Below, in pieces: positions 60,310 through 64,000 of a stretch of DNA of 64,000 nucleotides. This stretch comes from Panopea generosa (Eukaryota; Mollusca; Bivalvia; Adapedonta; Hiatellidae): NCBI GenBank assembly GCA_029582155.1, contig CM055895.1:58376750-58440749 (forward strand), read 5' to 3'. Positions within the stretch are counted from its first letter, which is position 1; every line of letters begins with the position of its first letter. The notes below the pieces were generated by a model. The model was not told where the DNA came from and made no database searches. It was given only the letters and a program-made list of their open reading frames with translations. The position numbers were made by a program, and so were the translations under genes.

Positions 60310-62060
60310 AGTCGTGACAGTGTGTACTAACACCATCAGAAAAGTTTGTACTGGCACGGTCTGTAAAGTTTGTATTGACACAGTCAGCCTGTGAAGCTTT
60401 ATGACACAGCCTGTGAAGATTGTATTGACACAGTATGTGAAGCTTGCATTGACACAGTCTGTGAAGCTTGCATTGACACAGCCTGTGAAGATTGTAGTGA
60501 CACAGTCTGTGAAGCTTGTATTGACACAGTCTGTGAAGCTGTATTGACACAGTCTGTGAAGCTTGTATTGACACAGTCTGTGAAGCTTGTATTGACACAG
60601 TCTGTGAAGTTGTATTGACACGGTTTGCGAAGCTTGTATTAATACAGTCTGTGCAGCTCGTATTAACAATATGTGACACTTGCATTGACAATATGTGAAG
60701 CTTGAATTGACACAGCCTGTGAGGATTGTATTAACACAGTCTGTGAAACTTGCATTGACACAGCCTGTGAAGCTTGCATTGACACTGCCTGTGAAGCTTG
60801 CATTGACACAGCCTGTGAAGATTGTATTGACACAGCCTGTGACGATTGTATTGACACAGCATGTGAAGCTTGTATTGGCACAGCCTGTGGAACTTGTATT
60901 GTCACAACCTGTGAAACTTGTATTGACACAGTCTGTGAAGCTTGTATTGACACAGCCTGTGAAGATTGCATTAACACAGTCTGTGAAGCTTGTATTAACA
61001 CAGTCTGTGAAGCTGTATTGACACGGTTTGCGGAGCTTGTATTGATACAGTCTGTGCAGCTTGCATTAACAATATGTGACGCTTGCATTGACAATATGTG
61101 AAGCTTGAATTGACACAGCCTGTGAAGATTGTATTTACACAGTCTGTGAAACTTGCATTGACACAGTCTGTGAAACTTGCATTGACACTGCCTGTGAAGC
61201 TTGCATTGACACTGCCTGTGAAGCTTGCATTGACGCAGTCTGTGAAGATTGTATTGACACAGGCTGTGACGATTGTATTGACACAGCATGTGAAGCTTGT
61301 ATTGACACAGTCTGTGGAACTTGTATTGTCACAGCCTGTGAAACTTGTATTGACACAGTCTGTGAAGTTTGTATTGACACAGTCTGTGAAGCTTGTATTG
61401 ACAAAGTCTTTGAAGTCTGTGAAGCTGTATTGGCACAGTATGTGAAGCTTGTATTGACACAGTCTGTGAAACTGTATTGAGCTGTATTGACACAGTCAGT
61501 GAAGCTGTATTGGCACAGTGTGTGAAGCTTGTATTGATACAGTCTGTGAAGCTTGTATTGACACAGTCTGTGAAGCTTGTATTGATACTGTCTGTGAAGT
61601 TTGTATTGACACAGTCTGTGAAGTTTGTATTGACACAGTCTGTGAAGCTTGTATTGATACTGTCTGTGAAGCTTGTATTGATACTGTATGTGAAGCTTGT
61701 ATTGACAGAGTCTGTGAAGCTTGTATTGACACAGTCTGCGAAGTTTGTATTGACACAGTCTGGGAAGCATATATTGACACAGTCTGTGAAGTTTGTATTG
61801 ATACTGTGTGTGAAGCTTGTATTGGCACATTCTTTAAAGCTTTTATTGACACAGTCTGATAAATTTGTATAGACACAGTCTGTGAATCTTGTATTGATAC
61901 AGTATGTGAAGCTTGTATTGTCACATACTGGTAAGCTTGTTTTGACACAGACTTGGAAGTTTGTATTAAAATCGTCTGGGAAATTTGCAATAACACAGTC
62001 TGGGACGTTTGTATTGTCATAGTTTCATGGTTATGAAATATTTGAAGTGACACAGTCTGG
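60310..62060. repeat. 24-bp minisatellite, about 70 copies
   Basis: Unit gacacagtctgtgaagcttg then tatt. A block of about 400 bp is duplicated (matching marks at 60,617/61,018 and 60,668/61,071). Because 24 is a multiple of three and the unit lacks stops in several frames, long open frames occur on both strands (CEACIDTV and VKLVLTQS types on plus, QASQTVSI types on minus). I see no start context, splice sites or domain, so I treat it as non-coding. Confidence 0.92.
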
Positions 62061-62069
62061 AAGCGTATA

Positions 62070-63070
62070 TCATATATATGTAATTATTTACTGATAAACG
62101 GCGAAATTATCATTTGTATCCAGCAAAATAACATGATAAAAATATTAAAAAAAATAAATATATATAAACGTTTGATGTACAAATTCTTATCGATTCTACA
62201 ATATGATTCAATCTATGCTGTTTTAAAGTACCGTTGCAAACTTTACGAAATAAAATAACAATACAGAGATCAAAATGGTCCGAATCAAAGATATCCGTTT
62301 ATCAAATAAATCGGCATAATCTACAATAGAGAAAACGATACGTCTGGTTACAGTGTCTGTCAAAAATAGAATAATGCTATCTTCGTCTTACCATCTCGAA
62401 GACATAGCATAGTATGCCAAGCATCTTAACTCAATAGTTTATAAAACTTCCACACTCGCTGTAAATATTTGAAACATTCGTCAAAATACTTGCTATAAAC
62501 TCCAGCAGTTTATCAGATAAATGATAAATACCACTTTAAGGTAGGTATCAATGCGTTAACGTTGGTTCTGTGAAGATGAACTTTAGCCATGCTCTTTGGA
62601 TATAATTATTTAATACCAGTAAGACCGGCCACGCAGTTTGGAAAGTTTTCAAATATATATAAAATACTGAAAGAAATATAGGCAGTTATTTGACTGAACT
62701 CGACCTAATTTAGACAAGCTACGAGCAGTTGTACCACGAGCATGATTCAATTATAGTTTGCTTTAAAATGTACAGAAAAAATGAGATATATAATCGTTCT
62801 AAAACATAGGTTAAATATAACATCGTATCTATAAAGTCAATTTCACTTCTACGATAATCATTAAAGTAGCATTTACCACTTTATCATTAAAAAAAAAATA
62901 CTAACCTTTTCCAACACAAATATATATCATAGTTTTTTTTAAAATGAGAACTTTGATTGTATGCGTTAATTAGATATGTGAATATACATAAAAAAAGAAC
63001 AGGATGTTCTTAACCTTAAAAAAATATCACAAAATGAATCTGTGATATTGAAATGAAAAAAAATAATCCT
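62070..63070. other. Filamin intron, unassigned
   Basis: AT-rich sequence between the 24-bp minisatellite and the tentative linker exon. No feature recognised. Confidence 0.5.
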
Positions 63071-63073
63071 CAC

Positions 63074-63135
63074 CTCTGGTAATACTACAAGTGGAATCAA
63101 TTAATGGAATTTCACCGTTGCTTCTTCCTCGTGGA
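63074..63135 (-). CDS. FLN: Filamin, tentative linker exon before repeat 16
   Basis: The reading frame ends IPLIDSTCSITR followed by G and a GTGAGG donor. The phase fits exactly onto the next exon (G plus AA gives E). The position corresponds to the hinge 1/linker before repeat 16, which is poorly conserved in filamins, so similarity gives no support. The acceptor is uncertain: AG at 63,136-63,137, or one four bases further upstream in the transcript, neither with a strong pyrimidine tract. No in-frame ATG is visible. It could instead be a chance open stretch. Confidence 0.35.
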
Positions 63136-63139
63136 CTTT

Positions 63140-64000
63140 CTTCCCCAATCAAATCAATAAAGCATCAATATATTCCTCGACCAAAGGTTTTGTCGTTGCT
63201 AGTACTACCAAATGTCCAAATATTTGCTTCAACCATACACACAATACCTCAACACAGAAATGCAGGAGAGTAAAACAATTTTTTACAACTTCCTAAGTTT
63301 TCAAACAAGCGCTATTTTGAGATAGGTAAGCCGGTCTGAACGATGGGCGGTTACTATGGTAACGCATGAGAGTTTTGCATTATCTGCGAATGATGTGTAA
63401 CGATTTGAGTATAAGAATGTACTATCCCCAGGTAAGAATGGCAATTCTTCGAGTGATCAAGACTTTTGGAATTTACAAGTTAGTAAAGTTAACACCTTGA
63501 GTATAAAATAGTCTTAAACAAACTTTATGTGTCCTCTGTGTTTTCATATAATACGTACATCAGTCCTAATATTTCATTTTCATGATTTCGATAATTGAAA
63601 TAGTCTAAGATGAGTTGGCCGGAATGAATGATAAAGGTTAATTGATAGATAACACAGAGGATGGCTATTCTCTCGACATGATGAGGGTTATTGATATTAC
63701 AAGATATTTTAACTTATAACTATAGCAACATGCACTCTTACAATATTTGATTATAGTGTCACCTACACAGGAGATATATTTGGTGGTACCTACATGGACT
63801 CGTTAGCGAATTTGTTAATATCAGGCGGTGTATTTGCTAAACAAGACACGTCAAACGTGAGATATATTTTTTGGACACACACTTTATAAGGTTCTACCAA
63901 AATACGCAATGAACTACCAAAATAACCTCCCCAAAACCAAACACAATATCAATCCAAAATACATAATGTACTAACAAAATAACCATTTACAGTATATAGT
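63140..64000. other. Right edge, unassigned
   Basis: No further filamin exon could be recognised here. Repeat 15 coding sequence, if present in the gene, must lie beyond the edge. Confidence 0.45.

Larger units (their letters stand above)
10491..63135 (-). other. FLN: Filamin gene, 3' portion (repeats 16-24)
   Basis: Filamin is a large actin-crosslinking scaffold of the cell cortex; its C-terminal rod binds integrin tails and other partners and dimerises through the last repeat. The exons listed separately below join in consistent phases, mostly phase 1 at a glycine codon within or near GSPF, as in other filamins. The joined product aligns residue by residue with vertebrate filamin repeats 16-24, including hinge 2 before repeat 24. 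The actin-binding domain and first 15 repeats lie beyond the right edge, or a short isoform starts near here. Introns range from a few hundred bases to about 19 kb (39,213-58,256). Identification is very strong; the extent upstream of 39.2 kb is less sure. Confidence 0.95.

Noticed and set aside
60310-62060. Long open reading frames of 100-230 residues in the 24-bp array
   Set aside because: They follow automatically from a stop-free unit whose length is a multiple of three, and occur on both strands at once. No domain or splice context.

Overview
The window is AT-rich animal genomic DNA, most likely from a bivalve mollusc. Three things point that way: a protein gene in many small exons with GT/AG introns, a dense load of tRNA-derived SINEs, MITEs and minisatellites, and a dispersed repeat at about 12.8-14.1 kb that begins with the 'agaggg..aagatggccctatatcgctcacctg' type of sequence I associate with bivalve genomes. 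The species cannot be read from the sequence.

One protein gene dominates. It is the 3' part of a filamin gene on the minus strand. Seventeen phase-compatible coding exons, plus one tentative exon further upstream, run from about 63.1 kb down to a stop codon at 10,491. Read in order they encode nine immunoglobulin-like filamin repeats that match vertebrate repeats 16 to 24. These include the integrin-binding repeat 21, hinge 2, and the last repeat (24), which is the dimerisation domain and ends in WGDEDIPGSPFNIHT. The actin-binding domain and repeats 1-15 are not in the window. About 850 codons are present, roughly the extent of the short filamin forms known in insects.

Layout: 1-10.3 kb is intergenic, with a broken zinc-finger/acidic-tail gene (2.2-3.0 kb), a deleted mariner transposon (6.15-7.17 kb), a LINE 3' remnant (8.0-8.4 kb) and a SINE fragment. 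10.3-31.2 kb holds most filamin exons. 31.2-64 kb is mainly very long introns filled with minisatellites (a 35-bp unit at 34.5-36.3 kb and a 24-bp unit at 60.3-62.0 kb), SINEs and MITEs.

The most interesting finding is in the filamin intron at 26,075-30,521. Eight modules of about 125-130 nt recur there. On the minus strand, the same sense as filamin, each folds as hairpin - hinge - hairpin - tail. Six of eight hinges carry a perfect ANANNA H box, and all eight have ACA one or two bases after the second hairpin. The first hairpin has two stems separated by an internal loop, and the upper stem ends 14 nt before the H box, as in H/ACA snoRNAs. I infer an intronic array of H/ACA snoRNA-like genes, built from three AB duplications plus two older copies. 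A second oddity is a tandem array in a neighbouring intron (25.4-25.9 kb) whose unit copies a filamin exon's own 5' splice site about a dozen times.
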